A stretch of 5,724 nt of DNA from Robiginitomaculum sp. (GTDB lineage Bacteria; Pseudomonadota; Alphaproteobacteria; Caulobacterales; Maricaulaceae). The notes below the pieces were generated by a model. It worked only from the letters and a program-made list of their open reading frames with translations. It had not been told where the DNA came from and ran no database searches. This document shows positions 1 to 4,485 of the stretch, one piece after another (the stretch's first letter is position 1; each line of letters starts with the position of its first letter). Location: assembly GCA_021647805.1 (NCBI GenBank), contig JAKITZ010000166.1, positions 1 to 5,724 of the forward strand, given 5' to 3'. A program made the translations under genes and the position numbers.

Positions 1-1
1 A

Positions 2-169
2 CCATCAAAAGCAGCAATTGCCAGTATTGTTCCATTATATGAGTCTTTGTTAGCCATCGAGAACAAAGCTACCAGCCGCAAAGAAGGGCTGGAAAACTCT
101 GTTTCCGCTTTATTTGCTATTTTACAAAAAAAAGGCATTGGCTATGATGAATTTGTCCACTCCCTTTAA
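2..169 (+). CDS. C-terminal end of an unrecognised protein (5' end outside window)
   Basis: An open frame runs without interruption from the left edge to a TAA at 167-169, giving the last 55 residues of a protein. The tail is soluble-looking and mostly helical in character, with a charged stretch (ENKATSRKEGLE) followed by an amphipathic segment (SVSALFAILQKKGIGYDEF) and a final HSL. There are no cysteines, membrane segments or motifs that I recognise, so I assign no function. The frame is supported by ordinary codon use, by the absence of stops over 165 bases, and by the stop codon lying inside the loop of a hairpin terminator that sits exactly where the gene ends. The gene converges with icd. 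Confidence 0.7.
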   Translation, partial: PSKAAIASIVPLYESLLAIENKATSRKEGLENSVSALFAILQKKGIGYDEFVHSL

Positions 170-183
170 GGAGTGGATGTTTT
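156..183. terminator. Hairpin terminator overlapping the stop codon of the left-edge gene
   Basis: An 8-bp perfect stem (156-163 pairs with 170-177, core CCACTCC/GGAGTGG) encloses a 6-base loop, CTTTAA, which contains the TAA stop of the left gene. On the plus strand it is followed by a short T run at 180-183, which reaches the icd stop codon. This fits an intrinsic terminator for the rightward gene. For icd the downstream bases are only moderately U-rich, so bidirectional function is possible but weaker. Confidence 0.6.
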
Positions 184-1403
184 CACTGCGCAGACATTTT
201 CTTATCGAGATTATCCGCCACTTTTTCTAAAAATTGCATAGTGGTCAGCCAACTTTGACTATCCCCGACCAGCAAGGCCAAGTCTTTGGTCATAAAGCCA
301 GTTTCTACAGTTTTAATAACGACGTTTTCTAAATTTTCGGCAAACTCTGTTACTTCTGGTGTTTGATCCAAATTACCGCGATGTTGTAAGGCTCTAGTCC
401 AAGCAAAAATCGAGGCAATAGAATTAGTCGAAGTGGCTTCGCCGCGTTGATGGGCGCGATAATGGCGAGTCACAGTACCGTGCGCCGCTTCGCTTTCCAG
501 GGTGCGACCATCTGGGGTCATCAAAACCGAGGTCATCAAGCCTAGCGAGCCAAATCCTTGCGCTACGGTGTCGGATTGCACATCGCCATCATAGTTTTTG
601 CAAGCCCAGACAAAACCACCCGCCCATTTCATCGCGCAAGCAACCATATCGTCAATCAACCGATGCTCATAAGTAATGTTTGCTTCGGCAAACTTGTCCT
701 TAAATTCCGCCTCGAATATATCCATGAAAATGTCTTTGAATCGGCCATCATAGGCATTGAGTATTGTGTTTTTGGTCGACAGATATAGTGGCCATTTGCG
801 TTTTAGAGCAAAATTCATACTGGCACGGGCAAAGTCGGTAATGGATTTATCAAGATTATACATGCCCATTGCAATGCCGGCGCTGTCGAAATCAAACACT
901 TCTTTTTCGATGGTTTGTCCGCCATCTTCAGATTGCCATTTCATGCTCAATTTACCTTTGCCCGGAACAATAAAGTTAGTGGCTTTATATTGATCGCCAT
1001 AGGCGTGGCGGCCAATAACAATTGGTTTTGTCCAACCGGGGACAAGGCGTGGAACATTGCTACAAATAATCGGCTCGCGAAATATTACGCCGCCAAGAAT
1101 GTTGCGAATGGTTCCGTTCGGTGATTTCCACATTTTCTTTAGGCCAAATTCCTCAACCCGATCTTCATCAGGGGTGATGGTGGCGCATTTAACGCCAACG
1201 CCGTATTTTTTAATTGCGTGAGCGGCATCAACGGTTATTTGATCATCGGTTTCATCGCGGTGTTCAATTCCAAGGTCATGATATTTCAGATCAATATCAA
1301 GATAAGGAAGGATCAGGCGTTCTTTGATCATAGCCCACATGATTCGGGTCATTTCGTCACCATCGAGTTCTACGATTGGGTTTTTTACCTTGATTTTAGC
1401 CAT
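183..1403 (-). CDS. icd: NADP-dependent isocitrate dehydrogenase, homodimeric eukaryote-like type
   Basis: This gene encodes a complete 406-residue isocitrate dehydrogenase (EC 1.1.1.42), the cytosolic TCA enzyme that oxidatively decarboxylates isocitrate to 2-oxoglutarate and makes NADPH. The length and sequence match the roughly 400-410 residue eukaryote-like subfamily rather than the E. coli type. Visible active-site elements are K72 and T77 (KCATITPDE), the isocitrate-binding S94, N96 and R100 (WKSPNGTIRN), R109, R132 (GRHAYGDQY, equivalent to human IDH1 R132) and Y139. Others are the catalytic K211, the metal-binding aspartates D251, D274 and D278, and the NADP-binding EAAHGTVTRHYR with R313 and H314. 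All key residues are present. The ATG at 1401-1403 has a GGA seven bases upstream. The gene converges with the left-edge gene and diverges from trmJ. Function is known from the family; the identification is essentially certain. Confidence 0.97.
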   Translation of the reverse strand: MAKIKVKNPIVELDGDEMTRIMWAMIKERLILPYLDIDLKYHDLGIEHRDETDDQITVDAAHAIKKYGVGVKCATITPDEDRVEEFGLKKMWKSPNGTIRNILGGVIFREPIICSNVPRLVPGWTKPIVIGRHAYGDQYKATNFIVPGKGKLSMKWQSEDGGQTIEKEVFDFDSAGIAMGMYNLDKSITDFARASMNFALKRKWPLYLSTKNTILNAYDGRFKDIFMDIFEAEFKDKFAEANITYEHRLIDDMVACAMKWAGGFVWACKNYDGDVQSDTVAQGFGSLGLMTSVLMTPDGRTLESEAAHGTVTRHYRAHQRGEATSTNSIASIFAWTRALQHRGNLDQTPEVTEFAENLENVVIKTVETGFMTKDLALLVGDSQSWLTTMQFLEKVADNLDKKMSAQ

Positions 1404-1446
1404 TTGTTTTTCCGATATTTATTTGTTGCCGCGCACTGTGTGCAAA

Positions 1447-1452
1447 ATTATG
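1447..1452 (-). promoter_or_regulatory. Candidate -10 element for icd
   Basis: Read on the minus strand the hexamer is CATAAT, five of six matches to the sigma-70 -10 consensus, and it lies about 44 bases upstream of the icd ATG. No convincing -35 hexamer sits 16-18 bases further upstream, so this is only a candidate. Confidence 0.25.
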
Positions 1453-1471
1453 GTCGTCGCCTATTTAGTAC

Positions 1472-1492
1472 GCTATTAGCACACCAAATAGC
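1472..1492. promoter_or_regulatory. Inverted repeat in the icd-trmJ divergent region, possible operator
   Basis: GCTATT (1472-1477) and AATAGC (1487-1492) form a perfect 6-bp inverted repeat with a 9-base spacer. An overlapping CTATTT (1461-1466) can also pair with AAATAG (1486-1491). The dyad lies upstream of the candidate icd -10 and about 85 bases before trmJ, so it could be a binding site for a regulator of either gene. A match of this size in AT-rich DNA may be chance. Confidence 0.25.
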
Positions 1493-1567
1493 ACTGGTTT
1501 TTATTTTGGGGAAGAGCCAACCAGATAAAACCGGTGTAATATTGGTAAGATTTGTAAACTGTTAAGC

Positions 1568-1571
1568 GAGG
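1568..1571 (+). promoter_or_regulatory. Ribosome binding site that fixes the trmJ start
   Basis: GAGG ends six bases before the ATG at 1578. An in-frame TTG at 1572 directly abuts this motif and would leave no spacer, so the ATG is the better start. Confidence 0.65.
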
Positions 1572-1577
1572 TTGATA

Positions 1578-2345
1578 ATGGCTGAAGAGCCGACAAAAGT
1601 AGAAACACTGCAACCAGTCATTATTTTGTCGCAGCCGCAAATGGGTGAAAACATTGGAGCAACAGCGCGGGTGATGCGTAACTTTGGTTTGCTGGAGTTA
1701 CGTATTATCAGTCCACGGGACGGCTGGCCGAATGAAAAGTCGACAGCGATGGCCGCTGGAGCGTTTAACTTAATGAAACCGGTTCGGGTTTTTGAGGACA
1801 CCGCTACAGCAATAGCTGATTTGCAACAGGTGTTTGCGGTTACTGCCCGGCGCCGCGACATGGAAAAACCGGTATTGTCTCCCGACAATGCTATGGAAAA
1901 AATACACGCTGCGAACTATGCCGGCGCACGAAGTGGATTGTTGTTTGGGCCAGAAGCTTCGGGGCTGTCAAACACTGAAGTTACAGCTTGTGATGGGATA
2001 CTTACTTATCCGGTGGCTAATGATTTTGGTTCACTTAATTTAGCGCAAGCCGTGGGAGTTGCCGCTTTTGCTTGGCGGAACTCAACAGATATATCAGGGC
2101 TTTATGCTGATGAAAACCGTGCAGCAGATAACCCGCTGGCTACCAAACAGGAATTGGCGGCAATGTTAAAACATTTGGAGGAAGAATTACTGCAAGCGGA
2201 GTTTTTCCACCCGCCAGAAAAGGCACCGGTTATGATGCAAAACTTACAAAACCTGTTTGCAAGAGCTGAACCAACAGCACAAGAAACCCGCACTTTGCGG
2301 GGTGTTATCAAGGCTTTGTCGCATGGACGTGGCAAAAATAAATGA
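1578..2345 (+). CDS. trmJ: tRNA (cytidine/uridine-2'-O-)-methyltransferase TrmJ (SPOUT family)
   Basis: This gene encodes a 255-residue SPOUT-class methyltransferase. TrmJ uses S-adenosylmethionine to methylate the ribose 2'-OH of nucleotide 32 in the anticodon loop of certain tRNAs, acting as a dimer in the cytosol. The three SPOUT motifs are visible: motif 1 around residues 24-34 (ENIGATARVMR, with N25 and R31), motif 2 at 121-132 (LLFGPEASGLSN, with E126), and motif 3 at 150-159 (FGSLNLAQAV, with N154) forming the knotted cofactor site. The C-terminal extension at about 205-248 (FFHP, NLFARAEP, TLRGVIKAL) resembles the C-terminal region of E. coli TrmJ, which separates it from plain TrmH proteins. 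Length is normal for the family. It is transcribed away from icd and ends at a strong terminator. The family call is secure; substrate specificity is inferred from the family. Confidence 0.9.
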   Translation: MAEEPTKVETLQPVIILSQPQMGENIGATARVMRNFGLLELRIISPRDGWPNEKSTAMAAGAFNLMKPVRVFEDTATAIADLQQVFAVTARRRDMEKPVLSPDNAMEKIHAANYAGARSGLLFGPEASGLSNTEVTACDGILTYPVANDFGSLNLAQAVGVAAFAWRNSTDISGLYADENRAADNPLATKQELAAMLKHLEEELLQAEFFHPPEKAPVMMQNLQNLFARAEPTAQETRTLRGVIKALSHGRGKNK

Positions 2346-2369
2346 AAGTAAATAAAGAGAGTTTGGCAT

Positions 2370-2401
2370 AAAAAAACCCCGGTATTGCTACCGGGGTTTT
2401 T
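2370..2401. terminator. Bidirectional intrinsic terminator between trmJ and the lipoprotein gene
   Basis: A perfect 8-bp stem CCCCGGTA/TACCGGGG (2377-2384 and 2389-2396) has a TTGC loop. Seven A residues (2370-2376) precede it and five T residues (2397-2401) follow it, so it reads as a GC-rich hairpin with a U tract on both strands. It lies 24 bases past the trmJ stop and 20 bases past the stop of the converging gene, and can serve both. Confidence 0.95.
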
Positions 2402-2421
2402 AGAATTATTTATTTAATAAT

Positions 2422-3627
2422 TTAGTGAATGTGGGAAACACCCAAGGCATTCATGGTTTCCATAGTTAGCTGGCCAACGATAAATCCGTTTGCCCTCTGA
2501 TAGGATTCCATAGCCCGCAAAGTGGACATACCAAATACACCATCTGAACGTCCCGGATTGTAACCGGCAGCAGCTAGAGAAGCTTGCACTTGTGCAATCA
2601 ACTCTGGTGTAGAATTGGTGTCACAAATAACTTCACGCCAGTCCAGATTACCACCTGATACAATCGAAACTTTTTCGATTGTTTTGTAAGTCGCAGGAAT
2701 AGTGATTGTTTCCTCATAAGCAGGAGTTACTTCCTGACGAACTTGAACCATGCTATATTCAGCCGGAATGATGATTTCCTCAACCCTTGGTGCGTGTGAA
2801 ATTACCTGCTTGGTAATCATGTCATAACGGGCTGGAATGATATTAACTTCGGTTGTTTCAGCAGTTACCAAACGCGTTCTAGTTATAGTTTTGTATTTAG
2901 GTGGAACTTCCACTTTACACAAAATTTCTCCAGTAGGCTGGATCATGGTTGTTACAAGCTGACCATCTGGACCATAAATGCGGCCATCAGAACCAGTGCG
3001 ATATCCGCCGCCGCCGATAAGACCTTCACCCGGTTTCCATGTTGTATAGGCCGGACGAACAAGAATTTCTTCGGTGATTTCTTCGTAAACAGCAGGAATT
3101 ACGATAACTTCGCGTAATTCAGCTTGAACCAGAACCTGCTCGGTAATAGTTTCGTACTCAGCTGGAATTACAACATAACGAACTGATTCTTCTTTGATCA
3201 GAATTTGCTCTTGAACAAATTCATAAGTAGCACCAATAATTCGTAATTCTGTACTCATTGGCTGATCAATTACTTGCTCAGTGGTTGTTTCAGTGATTTC
3301 TGGAATTAGAATCCGTGAAAAACACTGACCGGCACGGGCGTTTGGCGGATAGCCAGCCGATGCGGCAATGCTGTCATAAGAAGCATTTGAGCTTGCGTAT
3401 GAAGAAGACGATGATGAGCTTACTTCGGTTCGTAGTGTTGTCACCTGCGTGCTTAGTGAACTGTTTTGTGAACGAGCAGCATTTAGCTGGCGTTCCAGAT
3501 CTGCGATTCGCGCAGATTCGGCGGAACTAACAGAGCTATCTGAGTATCCGGTTTCGGTTGTTTCGCAAGCAGCTACTAACAAGGCCATTGAACCTGCCGC
3601 AGCCATTAAAGCGCGTTTGTAATTCAT
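2422..3627 (-). CDS. Repeat-containing lipoprotein with C-terminal peptidoglycan-binding domain
   Basis: The product is a 401-residue predicted lipoprotein. The N-terminus (MNYKRALMAAAGSMALLVAA) is a lipoprotein signal with lipobox VAAC and lipidated C21; E22 gives no Asp inner-membrane retention signal, so outer-membrane anchoring is inferred. Residues 37-70 form a likely coiled coil, followed by a serine-rich linker (69-80). Two arrays of four 23-residue repeats with a core of IPAxYxxIT lie at 104-195 and 237-328. They flank a glycine-rich linker (199-228) containing GGGGYRTGSDGRIYGPDGQ. Residues 339-397 resemble a PG_binding_1 domain (DGVFG, A372, YQRANG, L387, LGV). Four cysteines (21, 102, 237, 335) are present. 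The likely role is tethering the outer membrane to, or sensing, the cell wall; this is inferred. I recall similar repeat proteins annotated only as peptidoglycan-binding, and know no function for the repeats. The start was chosen by lipobox position and a strong ribosome binding site over an upstream in-frame TTG at 3657. Confidence 0.85.
   Translation of the reverse strand: MNYKRALMAAAGSMALLVAACETTETGYSDSSVSSAESARIADLERQLNAARSQNSSLSTQVTTLRTEVSSSSSSSYASSNASYDSIAASAGYPPNARAGQCFSRILIPEITETTTEQVIDQPMSTELRIIGATYEFVQEQILIKEESVRYVVIPAEYETITEQVLVQAELREVIVIPAVYEEITEEILVRPAYTTWKPGEGLIGGGGYRTGSDGRIYGPDGQLVTTMIQPTGEILCKVEVPPKYKTITRTRLVTAETTEVNIIPARYDMITKQVISHAPRVEEIIIPAEYSMVQVRQEVTPAYEETITIPATYKTIEKVSIVSGGNLDWREVICDTNSTPELIAQVQASLAAAGYNPGRSDGVFGMSTLRAMESYQRANGFIVGQLTMETMNALGVSHIH
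2644..2919 (-). repeat. Repeat array B in the lipoprotein: four 23-residue units
   Basis: Residues 237-328 hold four tandem units of exactly 23 residues (69 bases). The conserved Pro falls at 242, 265, 288 and 311 and the conserved Tyr three residues later at 245, 268, 291 and 314. The core of each unit is [IV]P[AP]xY followed by a hydrophobic-alternating stretch, which suggests repeated beta strands. The units are diverged at DNA level, so this is an old protein repeat, not a recent tandem duplication. Confidence 0.85.
3043..3318 (-). repeat. Repeat array A in the lipoprotein: four 23-residue units
   Basis: Residues 104-195 hold four units with the same 23-residue period: Pro at 109, 155 and 178, with a degenerate second unit in which Gly132 replaces Pro (IIGATYEF). 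Tyr is at 135, 158 and 181. Units 3 and 4 (VVIPAEYETITEQVLV, VIVIPAVYEEITEEILV) are the most alike and define the consensus. Confidence 0.8.
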
Positions 3628-3632
3628 TTTTA

Positions 3633-3640
3633 CTCCCCTT
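3633..3640 (-). promoter_or_regulatory. Ribosome binding site that fixes the lipoprotein start
   Basis: On the minus strand AAGGGGAG ends five bases before the ATG at 3627. It would lie inside the coding frame if the upstream TTG at 3657 were used, so it supports the ATG, which also places the lipobox cysteine at residue 21. Confidence 0.85.
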
Positions 3641-3681
3641 ACATCTGTTTGTTTCAAAGAACGAAACCAGACAGACTGCCC

Positions 3682-3700
3682 AAAAAATAGGCCGCGCGGC
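3682..3700 (-). promoter_or_regulatory. GC palindrome with T tract in the lipoprotein leader, attenuator-like
   Basis: On the minus strand the 10-base perfect palindrome GCCGCGCGGC (3691-3700) is followed three bases later by six T residues (3687-3682), ahead of the start codon at 3627. An upstream GCGG can compete for the same CCGC. The hairpin stem is short (three to four pairs), so termination or attenuation here is only a possibility. Confidence 0.2.
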
Positions 3701-3755
3701 TAAAGCACCGCATTTAGATTGTGGGACCACCCCACCTTGAACGAACCCCGATGAT

Positions 3756-3771
3756 AGCAACTTTTTTGCCA
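3756..3771 (-). promoter_or_regulatory. Sigma-54 (-24/-12) promoter-like match for the lipoprotein gene
   Basis: Read on the minus strand the site is TGGCAAAAAAGTTGCT. Against the RpoN consensus TGGCACGNNNNTTGCW it matches ten of twelve defined positions, with GG and GC at the required 10-base separation. Transcription would start near 3745, giving a leader of roughly 118 bases. It faces the lipoprotein gene. Chance matches to this motif occur, and no enhancer-binding protein site is identified. Confidence 0.4.
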
Positions 3772-3805
3772 CTTACTACCGGTTACGCCAAATAGTTGCG
3801 CGCGA

Positions 3806-3844
3806 TAGACGTATAGTTGATTAAAAAGTGATCAATAACGTCTA
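3806..3844. repeat. Long inverted repeat with two single-base bulges
   Basis: TAGACGT (3806-3812) pairs with ACGTCTA (3838-3844), TA (3814-3815) with TA (3836-3837), and TTGAT (3817-3821) with ATCAA (3831-3835). Only A3813 and G3816 are unpaired on one side. The remaining loop TAAAAAGTG can add one wobble and one A-T pair. This gives at least 14 pairs in 39 bases in a region with no gene, about midway between the two divergent genes. It could be an operator dyad or an RNA hairpin in a rightward leader. Confidence 0.6.
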
Positions 3845-3996
3845 AATGTCCCTGTTTGGCACACAGATCGTGAGATGACGGGAACATTACTCATTAGTAA
3901 CCTTAAATGACTAGTAATTTCAAGAAAATTTCCTGACTTTTTTTACGAAAATCGGCTATCACAACTAAATAATTGAGTCGTTGGTAATTTATAGCG

Positions 3997-4010
3997 AGTG
4001 AGAAATCACT
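3997..4010 (+). promoter_or_regulatory. Small GAAA-loop hairpin before the rightward ribosome binding site
   Basis: AGTGA (3997-4001) and TCACT (4006-4010) form a 5-bp stem closed by a GAAA tetraloop. It ends seven bases before the AGGAA ribosome binding site at 4018-4022, so it could protect or position the mRNA 5' region. It is short enough to be chance. Confidence 0.25.
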
Positions 4011-4030
4011 ATTAATTAGGAAATGTAGCC

Positions 4031-4471
4031 ATGAAAAGCATAACCATTATTGCCGTTTTTTCTTTGTTTCTTATTGGCTGCGGCGCATCTGAAGTTGAGC
4101 CTGTTTCAGCAAAGTTGCAAGCCAAAACCGATGAAACAATCCGAACTTTTGCGATGCCCCCCTCTAGCGCTAACGCAAAATCTTTGAATATGCGCTCGCA
4201 AACAGCTGGGGCGATATCAGTTTTGAGGAACAACCTTGATTCAAAAGGTTTTTCGCTGAATGACTGCTCATCGCTAAAAGCCTATATTAGCTCCATTGAT
4301 GGCCAACCGGCAGATAGAAAAGGCTTTCTAACTGCTTATAATAAAGTCTTTGGAACCAGGCTGGTACCGAATAAACCGCAAATTATTCTTATCGAGGTTT
4401 TAGGTTTTGCCAATTCTGAACACTTGGTATTGCTTGAAGCGCAATGTCGTAAATCAAGTCAAAATCAATAA
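4031..4471 (+). CDS. Small orphan lipoprotein upstream of purB
   Basis: The product is 146 residues and I do not recognise a family. The N-terminus (MKSITIIAVFSLFLIGC) is a clear lipoprotein signal: one positive residue, a hydrophobic core and lipobox LIGC with C17 as the lipidation site. G18 and A19 follow, with no Asp, so outer-membrane sorting is inferred. The mature part begins with a flexible, polar stretch (18-55), then a likely helical segment with SVLRNNLDSKGFSL, a middle region (AYNKVFGTRLVPNK), and a hydrophobic strand (QIILIEVLGF). Cys79 and Cys139 could form a disulfide. The start has AGGAA eight bases upstream (4018-4022). The stop overlaps the ribosome binding site of purB, and only 14 bases separate the two genes, so co-transcription is likely. 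The functional link to purine synthesis is unexplained and may be only positional. Confidence 0.8.
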   Translation: MKSITIIAVFSLFLIGCGASEVEPVSAKLQAKTDETIRTFAMPPSSANAKSLNMRSQTAGAISVLRNNLDSKGFSLNDCSSLKAYISSIDGQPADRKGFLTAYNKVFGTRLVPNKPQIILIEVLGFANSEHLVLLEAQCRKSSQNQ

Positions 4472-4485
4472 GGAAATAATAAATA

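Larger units (their letters stand above)
3628..4030. other. Divergent intergenic region between the two lipoprotein genes
   Basis: This 403-base stretch has no convincing gene. It must hold the promoters for both the leftward lipoprotein gene and the rightward lipoprotein-purB pair. It contains a sigma-54-like match (3756-3771, minus), a GC-rich palindrome with a T tract in the leftward leader (3682-3700), and a GTGGG/CCCAC hairpin (3721-3735). It also contains a long bulged inverted repeat (3806-3844), an inverted repeat ATTACT/AGTAAT (3886-3891 and 3913-3918), and a small GAAA-loop hairpin just before the rightward ribosome binding site (3997-4010). I could not find a strong sigma-70 promoter for the rightward genes; weak candidates lie between about 3930 and 3975. 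Confidence 0.6.

Noticed and set aside
1218..1565. A 115-codon plus strand open frame antisense to the icd start and running into the intergenic region
   Set aside because: Most of it is the complement of conserved icd codons, and the intergenic part carries regulatory dyads; no ribosome binding site supports it.
3536..3772. A 78-codon minus strand open frame across the lipoprotein start and leader
   Set aside because: It overlaps the lipoprotein signal peptide coding region in another frame, has no ribosome binding site of its own, and its product has no recognisable features.
3817..3835. TTGAT and ATCAA half-sites resembling an FNR/CRP-family box
   Set aside because: The spacer is nine bases, not the four needed for an FNR site (TTGAT-N4-ATCAA). 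The half-sites are better explained as the inner arms of the longer inverted repeat.
3851..3874. TGGCACACAGATCGTG considered as a second sigma-54 promoter facing purB
   Set aside because: The -24 part fits, but the required GC at -12 is absent (GT instead), so the key dinucleotide fails.
3875..3910. An 11-codon mini-ORF (ATG to TGA) ahead of the small lipoprotein gene
   Set aside because: It is too short to tell from chance, has no ribosome binding site, and shows no leader-peptide signature such as a run of one amino acid.
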